Part shown: positions 1-8,382 of the stretch, piece by piece
Position numbering within the stretch: position 1 is the first letter of the stretch
Layout of the letters: each line of letters opens with the position of its first letter
Origin: Streptomyces sp. NBC_00370
Lineage (GTDB): Bacteria > Actinomycetota > Actinomycetes > Streptomycetales > Streptomycetaceae
Assembly (NCBI RefSeq): GCF_036084755.1
Contig: NZ_CP107968.1
Coordinates: forward strand, 1,850,501-1,914,500
Direction of reading: 5' to 3'
Length of the DNA: 64,000 nucleotides
The notes under the pieces: model-generated
What the model saw: only the letters and a program-made list of their open reading frames with translations
Told to the model about the DNA's origin: nothing
Databases searched by the model: none
Position numbers and translations under genes: made by a program

Positions 1-154
1 GTGGTTCACGATCCTGTTCCTGCTGGCCACGGTGGGACTGGGCGGTCTGTACCGCGCGTTCGTAGCGAGGCGGGGCCGTCGGCCGGATCCGCTCAAGTCC
101 GTATCTACGCCGGCTGCTGACGCAGCGTCAACGGCTGGCAGCCCCGTACGGTGA
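1..154 (+). CDS. C-terminal end of a membrane protein (partial)
   Basis: The frame beginning at base 2 is open from the window edge to a TGA at 152-154. It reads as a hydrophobic segment (FTILFLLATVGLGGLYRAF) followed by a basic, disordered tail (VARRGRRPDP...), the usual look of a last transmembrane helix plus cytoplasmic tail. Frame 1 is also open (to 120) but gives a polar sequence without pattern. The last 50 bases overlap the convergent gene ending at 105. The family cannot be named from this fragment. Confidence is limited because only about 50 residues are visible. Confidence 0.5.
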   Translation, partial: WFTILFLLATVGLGGLYRAFVARRGRRPDPLKSVSTPAADAASTAGSPVR

Positions 155-566
155 CCACGCCGTCGGCGGTGTCCAGGGTGATCTCGATCCGCTCGTTCCG
201 GCCGCCCGCGCGGAACTGCGGCAGCCGGTCCGGGTCGCTGGGCTCGGTGGTCACCGAGCAGATCAGCGGGGGCGCCGAACGGGCGCCGTCCGAGACGTAC
301 GTGCCCTCGGGGAGGTCCTGGCCGACGGTGTAGTCACCGTCCCCGAACTCCTCCCCGCCACCCGGGGCGGGGAGCACGGCCGCGGTGTCCTCACCACGCG
401 GATCCCGGCCCCCGCCGCCGGTCGCGATACTGCCGACAACAAGGACCAGGAGGACTGCCCCGACGGTGGTGAACACCGTATGCCGCGCGAACCAACCGGG
501 ACCGGGCGGCGACGGTTCCGCCTCCGGTCCGTCCGGCTGCGGGAGCGGGTCGTGCTGCTGACTCAC
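105..566 (-). CDS. Small membrane-anchored extracellular protein, unknown function
   Basis: About 153 residues, read from a GTG at 566 that follows an AAGGGGAC Shine-Dalgarno. An upstream in-frame ATG exists but lacks such a site and adds Arg-rich sequence of no clear type. A short Pro-rich cytoplasmic part (MSQQHDPLPQPDG...) is followed by one transmembrane helix (FTTVGAVLLVLVVGSIATG, about residues 30-50). The extracellular domain has an EGTYVSDG motif and two cysteines (LICSVTT and VRGCQP) that could form one disulphide. This type of small anchored protein is common in Streptomyces. No enzyme motif is seen and the function is unknown. Confidence 0.72.
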   Translation of the reverse strand: MSQQHDPLPQPDGPEAEPSPPGPGWFARHTVFTTVGAVLLVLVVGSIATGGGGRDPRGEDTAAVLPAPGGGEEFGDGDYTVGQDLPEGTYVSDGARSAPPLICSVTTEPSDPDRLPQFRAGGRNERIEITLDTADGVVTVRGCQPLTLRQQPA

Positions 567-785
567 GTGACATGTCCCCTTAAGACAATTTTCCGGACGT
601 TTTGCACCGGGGTGCGTGAATGTATCCGGACGAACGGGGACTCGTGGCAGTTTCGGCAACTCCCGGCGGAACAAGCGGAACCCGGCTAATCTCTTCGCAC
701 ACGCCGCTGCCCGGGTTCGGCGATCGGGCACCTTGGGTCGGTGAACTGGCCCATTTGGCTGCCGCGTTGGACCGGTGACGTCGGC

Positions 786-1424
786 TCAGGCGGTCTTGGT
801 CGGGACGCCGACTATGCGTAGTGCCGCGTCCGCCGTTGCCGAGGCGAAGGATTCGACCGGGCGCGCGGGGTCGGAGCGGTGGACGAGGATGACGCTCTCG
901 ATCAGGCCGAAGACCAGGTCCGTACGCAGGGCCCGTTCGGCCGGGTCGAGGCGGGCGCCCGGTGCTGTCGCCGTCAGCAGGCTGCCGTAGGTGTCCTTGA
1001 GGTCGGCGCGGGTGCGGTGGAAGCCGGTGAAGCGCTCCGACCGGACCTCGGGCAGCAGGTAGAGGCCGCCCAGGTTGTGCGGGCCGCCGCACAACAGCTG
1101 CACGTCGGAGCGGCACAGCTCCCACAGCCGGTCCTCGGCCGGGCGGTCGCGGTCGGCGAGCAGTCCCCTGGCCAGGGTCAGCGACGGGGCCACCGTCGAT
1201 TCCAGCAGCTCGGCCAGCAGGTCTTCCTTGCCGCCGAAGTAGTGGTACATCGTCGCCTGGCGCATACCGGCGCGCTCGGCGACGGACCGGGTCGTCGTCG
1301 CCGCGTACCCGAGCGTCGTGAACAACTCAGCTGCGGCGCCCAGCAGTTCGTCGCGGGCGGACAGCCCGCTGTCCGGTCGCTGCGCCGCGCGTGGCCGTCC
1401 GACCCGTCGTCCCGTCGTGCCCAT
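786..1424 (-). CDS. TetR-family transcriptional regulator, likely repressor of the guanidine/urea operon
   Basis: About 212 residues from the ATG at 1424. An upstream in-frame extension to 1490 looks non-coding. The N-terminal TetR DNA-binding domain (about residues 22-70) is clear: ELLGAAAELFTTLGYAATTT, then the recognition-helix part RQATMYHYFGGKEDLLAELL. The C-terminal ligand domain is less conserved. The gene is divergent from the operon starting at 1604, and a perfect inverted repeat lies between them. TetR regulators next to urea-carboxylase-associated genes are a known arrangement, so autoregulation plus repression of the operon is the likely role. The ligand is unknown; guanidine, carboxyguanidine or a related amidine is a guess. 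Confidence 0.88.
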   Translation of the reverse strand: MGTTGRRVGRPRAAQRPDSGLSARDELLGAAAELFTTLGYAATTTRSVAERAGMRQATMYHYFGGKEDLLAELLESTVAPSLTLARGLLADRDRPAEDRLWELCRSDVQLLCGGPHNLGGLYLLPEVRSERFTGFHRTRADLKDTYGSLLTATAPGARLDPAERALRTDLVFGLIESVILVHRSDPARPVESFASATADAALRIVGVPTKTA

Positions 1425-1526
1425 GCACCGATCGTCGCACAGCGCGCCGCGTCCCCGGATCTTGGTGAGTTTCCGGTAACGCGCGCGCAACGGCCGGGCA
1501 ACGGCGCCGAAGCCGCCCCCGCCTAA

Positions 1527-1546
1527 TTTCTGTCGGGCGACAGAAA
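1527..1546. promoter_or_regulatory. Perfect inverted repeat, candidate TetR operator
   Basis: TTTCTGTCGGGCGACAGAAA: 9-bp arms (TTTCTGTCG and CGACAGAAA) around a 2-bp GG centre. It lies in the 179-bp gap between the divergent TetR gene (start 1424) and the operon (start 1604), 57 bp before the operon start. Length and symmetry fit a TetR dimer site. Binding itself is inference. Confidence 0.75.
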
Positions 1547-1603
1547 CAACGGAGTGCCCTAAGAGCCAGGGAAGCAGCGACCGAGGAGCCCGGAGGCCGA
1601 GTC

Positions 1604-2431
1604 ATGAAGACAGCCACGACACACGGGGCCAGGACCCACGCCCGCGCCCAGGCGGGACGCCGGGCCGACGCCATGCCCGTGGTGCCGGCCACCGACTGGC
1701 CCGCGCCGCCCTGCGGCGCCGGGCATCTGGTGTGGGCCGAGACCGTCGCCGGCGGCGGCTACACGCATCGTGTCGTGGCGCGCGGCACCGAGATCCGCCT
1801 CACCGACCTGCGCGGCGACGCCTGCGCCCATCTGCTGCTCCACGCGGACGGCCGGCCCTGGGAGCGGCTGAACACCGCCGACACGGTCAAGGTCCAGTGG
1901 AACGCCTATCTGCGCGCGGGCCGGCTGCTCCTGTCCGACCAGGGGCGGGTCCTCGCCTCGCTGACCGAGGACACCGCCGATGGCCGGCACGACGCGCTGT
2001 GCGGCACCTCGACCCGCGCCTCGAACACCGCGCGGTACGGCGACGGTGCCGTGCACTCCAACTCCCCCGCCGGACGGGAGCTGTTGAAGCTCGCCGCGCT
2101 CAAGAACGGCCTTGAGCCGCGCGATCTGCCGCCCTCCGTCTCGTTCTTCCAGGGAGTGGAGATACGCAAGGACGGCACCCCGGTCCTCACCGGCTCGGCC
2201 GGCCCCGGCGGCTCGGTGACCCTGCGCGCCGAGCAGGACCTGACCGTACTGATCGCCAATGTGCCCCACCCGCTCGACCCACGGCCCGACTACACCAGTA
2301 CCCCGCTGGAAGTACTCGCCTGGACGGCCGCCGCCACGCAGCCCGGCGACCCGTTGTGGGACGCCACGCCCGAGGGCCGCCGCGCGTTCCTCAACACCGC
2401 CGAATTCCTCGCAGCGAAGGGCGTCCGATGA
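1604..2431 (+). CDS. DUF1989 urea carboxylase-associated protein 1 (probable carboxyguanidine deiminase subunit)
   Basis: 275 residues of the DUF1989 family, first gene of the operon. Recognisable family blocks are TEIRLTDLRGDACAH, LSDQGRVLASLTEDT, the metal-site-like DGRHDALCG and NTARYGDG. These proteins were named urea amidolyase-associated proteins; work on bacterial guanidine use showed that paired DUF1989 subunits form a deiminase turning carboxyguanidine into allophanate and ammonia. The stop codon overlaps the ATG of the second DUF1989 gene (ATGA), so the two are translationally coupled, as expected for a heteromer. The N-terminal 25 residues are poorly conserved; the start could be the in-frame ATG at 1673. 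Which subunit it is (CgdA or CgdB) cannot be fixed here. Confidence 0.85.
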   Translation: MKTATTHGARTHARAQAGRRADAMPVVPATDWPAPPCGAGHLVWAETVAGGGYTHRVVARGTEIRLTDLRGDACAHLLLHADGRPWERLNTADTVKVQWNAYLRAGRLLLSDQGRVLASLTEDTADGRHDALCGTSTRASNTARYGDGAVHSNSPAGRELLKLAALKNGLEPRDLPPSVSFFQGVEIRKDGTPVLTGSAGPGGSVTLRAEQDLTVLIANVPHPLDPRPDYTSTPLEVLAWTAAATQPGDPLWDATPEGRRAFLNTAEFLAAKGVR

Positions 2432-3084
2432 CCGGCACCAGCAGCACCGTCGTACCCGCCCGGGCCGCCTGGTCCGCCGTCGTCCGCGCGGGCCGGCTCC
2501 TCACCCTCACCGATCTGCGCGGCAACCAGGCCGTGGACTTCCTGGTGTACGACGCCCAGGACACCGCCGTCCGCTACAGCGCCCCCGACACCATCCAGGC
2601 GCAGTCGAACATCTACCTCACCACCGGCAGTGTGCTGATGTCGAACGAACACACCCCGCTGATGACGGTCACCGAGGACACCTGCGGCCGGCACGACACA
2701 CTCGGCGGCGCCTGCTCCAAGGAGTCGAACACCCTGCGCTACGGCCACCACACCTGGTCCCAGCACGCGTGCGTGGACAACTTCCTGAGCGAGGGGGCCC
2801 GTTACGGTCTCGGCAAGCGCGATCTGGTCTCCAACGTGAACTGGTACATGAACGTGCCGGTGGAGAAGGACGGCACGCTCGGCATCGTGGACGGCATCTC
2901 CGCGCCCGGTCTGCGCGTCACCCTCCGCGCCGAGACCGACGTATTGGTCCTGGTCTCCAACTGCCCTCAACTCAACAATCCCTGCAACGGGTTCGACCCG
3001 ACCCCCGTCGAGATGACCATCACGACCCCTGCCGATGCGCCCGCCACCGACACGGCCGCCGCCGACTCGGGCGCCGCCGCATGA
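2428..3084 (+). CDS. DUF1989 urea carboxylase-associated protein 2 (probable carboxyguanidine deiminase subunit)
   Basis: About 218 residues, starting at the ATG that overlaps the previous stop. Shares the DUF1989 blocks with its neighbour: LTLTDLRGNQAVDFL, TEDTCGRHDTLGGACSKESN, and NVNWYMNVPVEKDG. CGRHDTLGG with its Cys and His is the likely metal-binding core. The last 20 residues are Ala/Thr/Asp-rich and probably disordered. The stop overlaps the carboxylase ATG (ATGA), so all three genes are coupled. Partner of the first DUF1989 protein in the presumed deiminase; the assignment comes from the family and gene order, not from a direct test. Confidence 0.85.
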   Translation: MTGTSSTVVPARAAWSAVVRAGRLLTLTDLRGNQAVDFLVYDAQDTAVRYSAPDTIQAQSNIYLTTGSVLMSNEHTPLMTVTEDTCGRHDTLGGACSKESNTLRYGHHTWSQHACVDNFLSEGARYGLGKRDLVSNVNWYMNVPVEKDGTLGIVDGISAPGLRVTLRAETDVLVLVSNCPQLNNPCNGFDPTPVEMTITTPADAPATDTAAADSGAAA

Positions 3085-6000
3085 GCTTCGACACGCTGCT
3101 GGTCGCCAACCGGGGCGAGATAGCCGTACGGATCATCCGTACCGCGCGGCGGCTCGGGCTGCGTACCGTCGCCGTCTTCTCCGACCCCGACCGCCCCGCG
3201 CCCCACGTACGCCTCGCCGACGAAGCCGTACGGATCGGTCCCGCGCCCGCCAAGGAGTCCTACCTGGACGCGGAGTTGGTGCTGCGGGCCGCCAAGGACA
3301 CCGGCGCCGGCGCCATCCACCCCGGCTACGGATTCCTCTCCGAGGACGCGGCCTTCGCCCGCCGGTGCGAGGACGCCGGAATCGTGTTCGTCGGCCCGAC
3401 GCCCCGTCAGCTCGACCTCTTCGGCGCCAAACACACCGCCCGGGCGGCGGCCGAGGCGGCGGGTGTCCCGCTCGCACCCGGCACCGGTCTGCTGCCGAAC
3501 CTCGTGGCCGCGCTCACCGCCGCCGAGGCCGTCGGCTATCCGGTGATGCTCAAGGCCACCGGCGGCGGAGGCGGCATCGGCATGCGCGCCGTCCGTGACG
3601 CGGCCGGGCTCGCCGACGCGTGGGAGCAGGTGCAGCGGGTGGCCGCCGCGTCGTTCTCGTCCGCCGGGGTGTTCCTGGAACGGCTGGTCGAGGACGCGCG
3701 CCATGTCGAGGTGCAGGTCTTCGGCGACGGTCTCGGCCGGGTCGTCACCCTCGGCGACCGGGACTGCTCACTCCAGCGCCGCAACCAGAAGGTGCTCGAA
3801 GAGGCCCCGGCCCCCGGCCTGCCCAGCGCCGTACGTGAGCGCCTGGCCTCCTCGGCGCGGGAGTTGTGCGCGTCCGTGGACTACCGGTCGGCGGGGACGG
3901 TCGAGTTCGTGTACGACGCCGCCCGCGAAGAGGCGTACTTCCTTGAGGTCAACACCCGCCTCCAGGTGGAACATCCCGTCACCGAGGCGATCCACGGCAT
4001 CGATCTGGTCGAGTGGATGCTCCGGCTCGCGCAGGGCGAGACCGACGTCGTCCAGCAGCCCGCCGCACCTCGCGGGCACGCCGTCGAGGCCCGCGTCTAC
4101 GCCGAGGACCCCACACGCGAACACCGCCCGAGCGCCGGGCTGTTGACCCAGGTCGCCTTCCCCTCCGACATGCCGGCCGTACGGGTCGACTCCTGGATCG
4201 AGACGGGTACGGAGGTGACGACCGCGTACGACCCGATGCTGGCGAAAGTCGTCGCCCGGGGCGCGGACCGGGCCGAGGCGTTCGCCACCCTGGACTCGGC
4301 ACTGGCCCGCACCCGCGTCGACGGCATCGAGACCAATCTGGGGCTTGTCCGCGCCGCCCTCGCCGAGCCGTCGGTGGCGGCGGCCACCCATTCCACCGCC
4401 ACCCTCGCCTCGGTCACCGATCCGACGCCGCGCATCGAGGTGACGGCGGGCGGCACCCTGACCACCGTGCAGGACTGGCCGGGCCGCACCGGCTACTGGC
4501 AGGTGGGCGTGCCGCCGTCGGGCCCGATGGACAGCCGCTCGTTCCGGCTCGGCAACCGCGCGCTGGGGAACGACGAAGGCGCCCCCGGGCTCGAATGCAC
4601 CCTGCGAGGACCGACGTTGCGCTTCAGCCACGCGACCACGGTCTGTGTCACCGGCGCCCCGGCACCGGTCACCGTCGACAGCGGCGGAGTCACCGCACCC
4701 GCGCCGCTGTGGGAGCCGGTCACGGTCCCCGCCGGCGGGTCCCTCACCGTCGGCGCGCCCGACGGGACCGGGCTGCGGACGTACGTCCTGTTCGCGGGCG
4801 GCGGGATCGACGTCCCCGGCTTCCTGGGCAGCGCCGCCACCTTCACCCTGGGCCGGTTCGGCGGCCACGGCGGCCGGGCGCTGCGGACAGGGGACGTCCT
4901 GCACGGGGGTGCGGAGGCCACGTCCGCCGGTGCTGTGCCGCCCGCCGAACGGCCCGCCATGGCGCACACCTGGCAGCTCGCAGTGGCCGAAGGTCCGCAC
5001 GCGGCGCCGGAGTTCTTCACCGAGGACGACATCAGGGCGTTCTACGGCGCCGACTGGAAGGTGCACTTCAACTCGGCCCGCACCGGCGTCCGGCTGATCG
5101 GGCCCACCCCGCGCTGGGCGCGAACCGACGGCGGTGAGGCGGGACTTCACCCGTCCAACATCCATGACACGCCGTACTCGGTGGGCGCCGTCGACTACAC
5201 CGGCGACATGCCGGTGCTGCTCGGCCCCGACGGCCCCTCGCTGGGCGGATTCGTCTGCCCTGCGACCGTCGTGACCGCCGAGCGCTGGAAGCTGGGACAG
5301 CTGCGCCCCGGCGACACCGTCCGCTTCACCCCGGTGACGGTCACGGGCGAGGCGAGGCCCGAGATCGTCGACGGCGGCGTCCTGTACCGGGAGGACGATG
5401 TCACCTACCGGCGCTGCGGCGACGACAACATCCTGGTCGAGTACGGTCCGATGCAGCTCGATCTGGCGCTGCGGATGCGGGTGCACGCCCTGATGGAAGC
5501 GCTGGCGGCCCAGGCCGTCCCCGGGATCACCGATCTGACGCCCGGTATCCGCTCGTTGCAGATCCGGACCGATCCGGCCGTGCTGCCGCAGTCCGAACTG
5601 CTGCGGCTGCTCCGCCGCACCGAGGCGGCGCTGCCGCCCGCCGACGAGCTGGTGGTGGAGTCGCGCACCGTCCATCTGCCGCTCTCCTGGGACGATCCGG
5701 CGACCCGCGAGGCCATCGAGCGCTACATGACGGGGGTACGGGACGACGCGCCGTGGTGCCCGTGGAACATCGAGTTCATCCGGCGGGTCAACGGTCTGGC
5801 GTCGGTCGACGACGTGTACCGCACGGTCTTCGACGCCGAATATCTCGTACTGGGCCTGGGCGACGTGTACTTGGGCGCGCCGGTCGCCACGCCGCTGGAC
5901 CCGAGGCACCGGCTGGTCACCACCAAGTACAACCCGGCCCGCACCTGGACCGCCGAGAACTCGGTCGGTATCGGCGGCGCCTATCTGTGCGTGTACGGGA

Positions 6001-6596
6001 TGGAGGGGCCCGGCGGCTACCAGTTCGTGGGCAGGACCACCCAGGTCTGGTCCCGCTGGCGCGAACAGCCGTGGCTGCTGCGGTTCTTCGACCGGATCAA
6101 GTGGTATTCGGTGAGCGCGGACGAACTCCTCGCGCTGCGCGCCGACATGGCGGCGGGACGCTTCGTACCGCGCACCGAGGACGGTACGTTCGCGCTCGCC
6201 GACCATCAGCGGTTCCTCGCCCGGAACGCGGCTGCCATCGAGGAGTTCAAGACACGGCAGGCGGCGGCGTTCGGCGCCGAGCGCGCGGCGTGGGAGGCGT
6301 CGGGCGAGTTCGCCCGCGCGACACAAGAGCCGGCCGCGCAGCACCCCGATCGGGCCGAGCTGACCGTCCCACCGGGCAGCCGGCTGCTGGAGGCCGAATT
6401 CGCGGCCTCGGTGTGGCAGTTGAACGTGGCCCAGGGTGACACGGTCAAGGCCGGACAGCCGCTGCTCGCCCTGGAGGCGATGAAGATGGAGTCCCGGGTC
6501 CACGCGCCGGCCGACGGCGTGGTCACGAGGGTGCTGACCGCGCCCGGTGCCCAGGTCGAGGCCGGTACCCCGCTGCTGATCCTGTCCCCGGCCTGA
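3081..6596 (+). CDS. Biotin-dependent urea/guanidine carboxylase
   Basis: About 1171 residues. Domain order: biotin carboxylase N-domain (ANRGEIAVRIIRTARRLG, residues 8-25), ATP-grasp domain with the Gly-rich loop KATGGGGGIGMRA and the EVNTRLQVEHPVTE motif, biotin carboxylase C-domain (HAVEARVYAEDP), then the carboxyltransferase halves related to KipA/AHS2 (from about residue 453, VQDWPGRTGYWQVG) and KipI/AHS1 (GDDNILVEYG, near residue 780), and a C-terminal biotinyl domain with EAMKM, biotinyl-Lys at about 1135. ATP and bicarbonate are used to carboxylate urea or guanidine. The adjacent DUF1989 genes favour guanidine; a bare urea amidolyase would not need them. The start is the ATG in the ATGA overlap; an upstream open frame is a shadow. 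Confidence 0.93.
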   Translation: MSFDTLLVANRGEIAVRIIRTARRLGLRTVAVFSDPDRPAPHVRLADEAVRIGPAPAKESYLDAELVLRAAKDTGAGAIHPGYGFLSEDAAFARRCEDAGIVFVGPTPRQLDLFGAKHTARAAAEAAGVPLAPGTGLLPNLVAALTAAEAVGYPVMLKATGGGGGIGMRAVRDAAGLADAWEQVQRVAAASFSSAGVFLERLVEDARHVEVQVFGDGLGRVVTLGDRDCSLQRRNQKVLEEAPAPGLPSAVRERLASSARELCASVDYRSAGTVEFVYDAAREEAYFLEVNTRLQVEHPVTEAIHGIDLVEWMLRLAQGETDVVQQPAAPRGHAVEARVYAEDPTREHRPSAGLLTQVAFPSDMPAVRVDSWIETGTEVTTAYDPMLAKVVARGADRAEAFATLDSALARTRVDGIETNLGLVRAALAEPSVAAATHSTATLASVTDPTPRIEVTAGGTLTTVQDWPGRTGYWQVGVPPSGPMDSRSFRLGNRALGNDEGAPGLECTLRGPTLRFSHATTVCVTGAPAPVTVDSGGVTAPAPLWEPVTVPAGGSLTVGAPDGTGLRTYVLFAGGGIDVPGFLGSAATFTLGRFGGHGGRALRTGDVLHGGAEATSAGAVPPAERPAMAHTWQLAVAEGPHAAPEFFTEDDIRAFYGADWKVHFNSARTGVRLIGPTPRWARTDGGEAGLHPSNIHDTPYSVGAVDYTGDMPVLLGPDGPSLGGFVCPATVVTAERWKLGQLRPGDTVRFTPVTVTGEARPEIVDGGVLYREDDVTYRRCGDDNILVEYGPMQLDLALRMRVHALMEALAAQAVPGITDLTPGIRSLQIRTDPAVLPQSELLRLLRRTEAALPPADELVVESRTVHLPLSWDDPATREAIERYMTGVRDDAPWCPWNIEFIRRVNGLASVDDVYRTVFDAEYLVLGLGDVYLGAPVATPLDPRHRLVTTKYNPARTWTAENSVGIGGAYLCVYGMEGPGGYQFVGRTTQVWSRWREQPWLLRFFDRIKWYSVSADELLALRADMAAGRFVPRTEDGTFALADHQRFLARNAAAIEEFKTRQAAAFGAERAAWEASGEFARATQEPAAQHPDRAELTVPPGSRLLEAEFAASVWQLNVAQGDTVKAGQPLLALEAMKMESRVHAPADGVVTRVLTAPGAQVEAGTPLLILSPA

Positions 6597-6623
6597 CGGC
6601 CCGTCATGACTCAGGAGGCCCCC

Positions 6624-8363
6624 ATGGCAACCGGCCCTGTCACCACCGTCCTTGAGCGGGTACGCGCCGCCTACCGGCGTATCGAAGAAACCGGACGGCC
6701 CGAGATCTGGATCACCCTGCGGCCGCAGGAGGACGTGGAAGCCGAGGCCCGCGCCCTCGACACACGCGGACCCGACGCCACGCGCACGCCGGACACCTCA
6801 CACCCGCCGGACGCCCCACGGCTGCCGCTGCTCGGTCACCTGCTCGCGGTCAAAGGCAACATCGACGTCGCGGGCCTGCCCACCACCGCGGGCTGCCCGT
6901 CCTACGCGTACGAGCCCGCCGGCGACGCACCCGTGGTGGCGCGGCTCCGGCAGGCGGGCGCGCTGGTCATCGGCAGCACGAACATGGACCAGTTCGCCAC
7001 GGGCCTGGTCGGCACCCGCTCTCCGTACGGCGCCGTACGGTGCGCCGTCGACCTGGAACGTATCTCCGGCGGGTCGAGTTCGGGGTCGGCGGTGGCCGTG
7101 GCCCTCGGCATCGTGGATCTGGCCCTCGGCACCGACACCGCGGGCTCGGGCCGGGTGCCCGCCGCCTTCAACGGGATCGTCGGGCTGAAGCCGTCGCGCG
7201 GGCTGGTGCCGATCCGGGGCGTGGTGCCCGCCTGCGCCAGCCTGGACTGTGTCAGCGTCTTCGCCAGAACACTTACCGAGGCGCGGCTCGCCCTGGCGCT
7301 GATGGCCGATCCTGCGGAGTCCGGCCGGGACGGGACCGGCCGCGACGCACCACGCAGGCGCCCGGGGCCCTGGCGGGTCGCCGTACCGCCGACGGACCAG
7401 CTCGGACCGCTGGAGGACGGCTGGGCCGTGGCGTACGAAGCGGCTGCCGCGCGCCTGACCACCTCGGGCGCCCAACTCGTGACGGTCGATCTGACCCCGT
7501 TCACCGAGGCGGCGGCGATGCTCTACGAAGGGGCCTTCGTCGCCGAGCGGTACACCGCCGTAGGTGCCTTTATCGACAAACACACCGGCGCCGCCGACCT
7601 CGATCCGACCGTGGCGACCATCATCGGCCGGGCCAGGGACATCCCCGCGCACCGGCTCTACGCCGACCAGGCGCGCCTCGCGGAGCTGCGCGCCGCCGCG
7701 CTGGCGACGCTGGGCGACGCCGACGCCCTGCTGCTGCCGACAGCGCCCCGGCATCCCACGCTCGCGGAGGTGGCCGCCGACCCGTTGGGCGTGAACGCGG
7801 ACCTCGGCCGGTTCACCAACTCCACGAATCTCTTCGACCTGGCCGCCGTCGCCGTCCCGGCGGGTGAGGTGCGCGGCAGGCCCTTCGGGGTCATGCTCGT
7901 CGGCCCGGCAGGCACGGACGACCGGCTGGCGACGCTGGCCGAAGACCTGGGCCGGAGCCGCCAGCGCGTCACTCTCACCGTGGTCGGCGCGCATCTGTCC
8001 GGGCAGCCGCTGAATCCGCAGTTGCTCGCGGCGGGCGCCCGGCTGGTCCGTACGACCAGCACCGCACCCCGCTACCGGCTCTACGCCCTGCGCACCGACC
8101 CGCCCAAACCGGGCCTCGTGCACACCGGAGAAGCAGTCGAGACCGGGACCGAGGCCGGTGCCGCGATCGAGGCCGAGGTATGGGAGCTGCCCACCGAGGG
8201 GCTGGGCACCATCGTGGCCGCGCTCCCCCGGCCCATGACCATCGGCCGGGTGGAGCTGGCGGACGGCGCGAGTACCGCGGGCTTCCTGTGCGAGCCCGCT
8301 GCGCTCGACGGCGCCGTCGACATCACTTCGTACGGTGGCTGGCGCGCCTACCTGAGCGGCTGA
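6624..8363 (+). CDS. atzF: Allophanate hydrolase
   Basis: About 579 residues from the ATG at 6624, preceded by CAGGAGG; an ATG at 6606 lacks a good site. The N-terminal amidase-signature domain carries Lys77 (LLAVKGNID), the Ser-rich GGSSSGS at about 149-155 and the nucleophile Ser175 in DTAGSGR, i.e. a complete Ser-cisSer-Lys set. The C-terminal domain (from about residue 480, YRLYALRTDPPKPG to YGGWRAYL) is the gamma-glutamylcyclotransferase-like fold typical of AtzF-type enzymes. It converts allophanate to ammonia and CO2, closing the pathway started by the carboxylase 27 bp upstream. The convergent helicase gene ends 19 bp away; no clear strong terminator is seen there. Confidence 0.93.
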   Translation: MATGPVTTVLERVRAAYRRIEETGRPEIWITLRPQEDVEAEARALDTRGPDATRTPDTSHPPDAPRLPLLGHLLAVKGNIDVAGLPTTAGCPSYAYEPAGDAPVVARLRQAGALVIGSTNMDQFATGLVGTRSPYGAVRCAVDLERISGGSSSGSAVAVALGIVDLALGTDTAGSGRVPAAFNGIVGLKPSRGLVPIRGVVPACASLDCVSVFARTLTEARLALALMADPAESGRDGTGRDAPRRRPGPWRVAVPPTDQLGPLEDGWAVAYEAAAARLTTSGAQLVTVDLTPFTEAAAMLYEGAFVAERYTAVGAFIDKHTGAADLDPTVATIIGRARDIPAHRLYADQARLAELRAAALATLGDADALLLPTAPRHPTLAEVAADPLGVNADLGRFTNSTNLFDLAAVAVPAGEVRGRPFGVMLVGPAGTDDRLATLAEDLGRSRQRVTLTVVGAHLSGQPLNPQLLAAGARLVRTTSTAPRYRLYALRTDPPKPGLVHTGEAVETGTEAGAAIEAEVWELPTEGLGTIVAALPRPMTIGRVELADGASTAGFLCEPAALDGAVDITSYGGWRAYLSG

Positions 8364-8382
8364 GGCGCGGCCGGCCCGGCGG

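Noticed and set aside
1547..1603. Possible guanidine riboswitch in the leader of the DUF1989 operon
   Set aside because: Only 57 nt follow the operator; the conserved guanidine-I, -II and -III elements are not visible and the space is too short for class I.
3768..6503. 911-codon open frame antisense to the carboxylase
   Set aside because: Same artefact; no recognisable domain and no start region.
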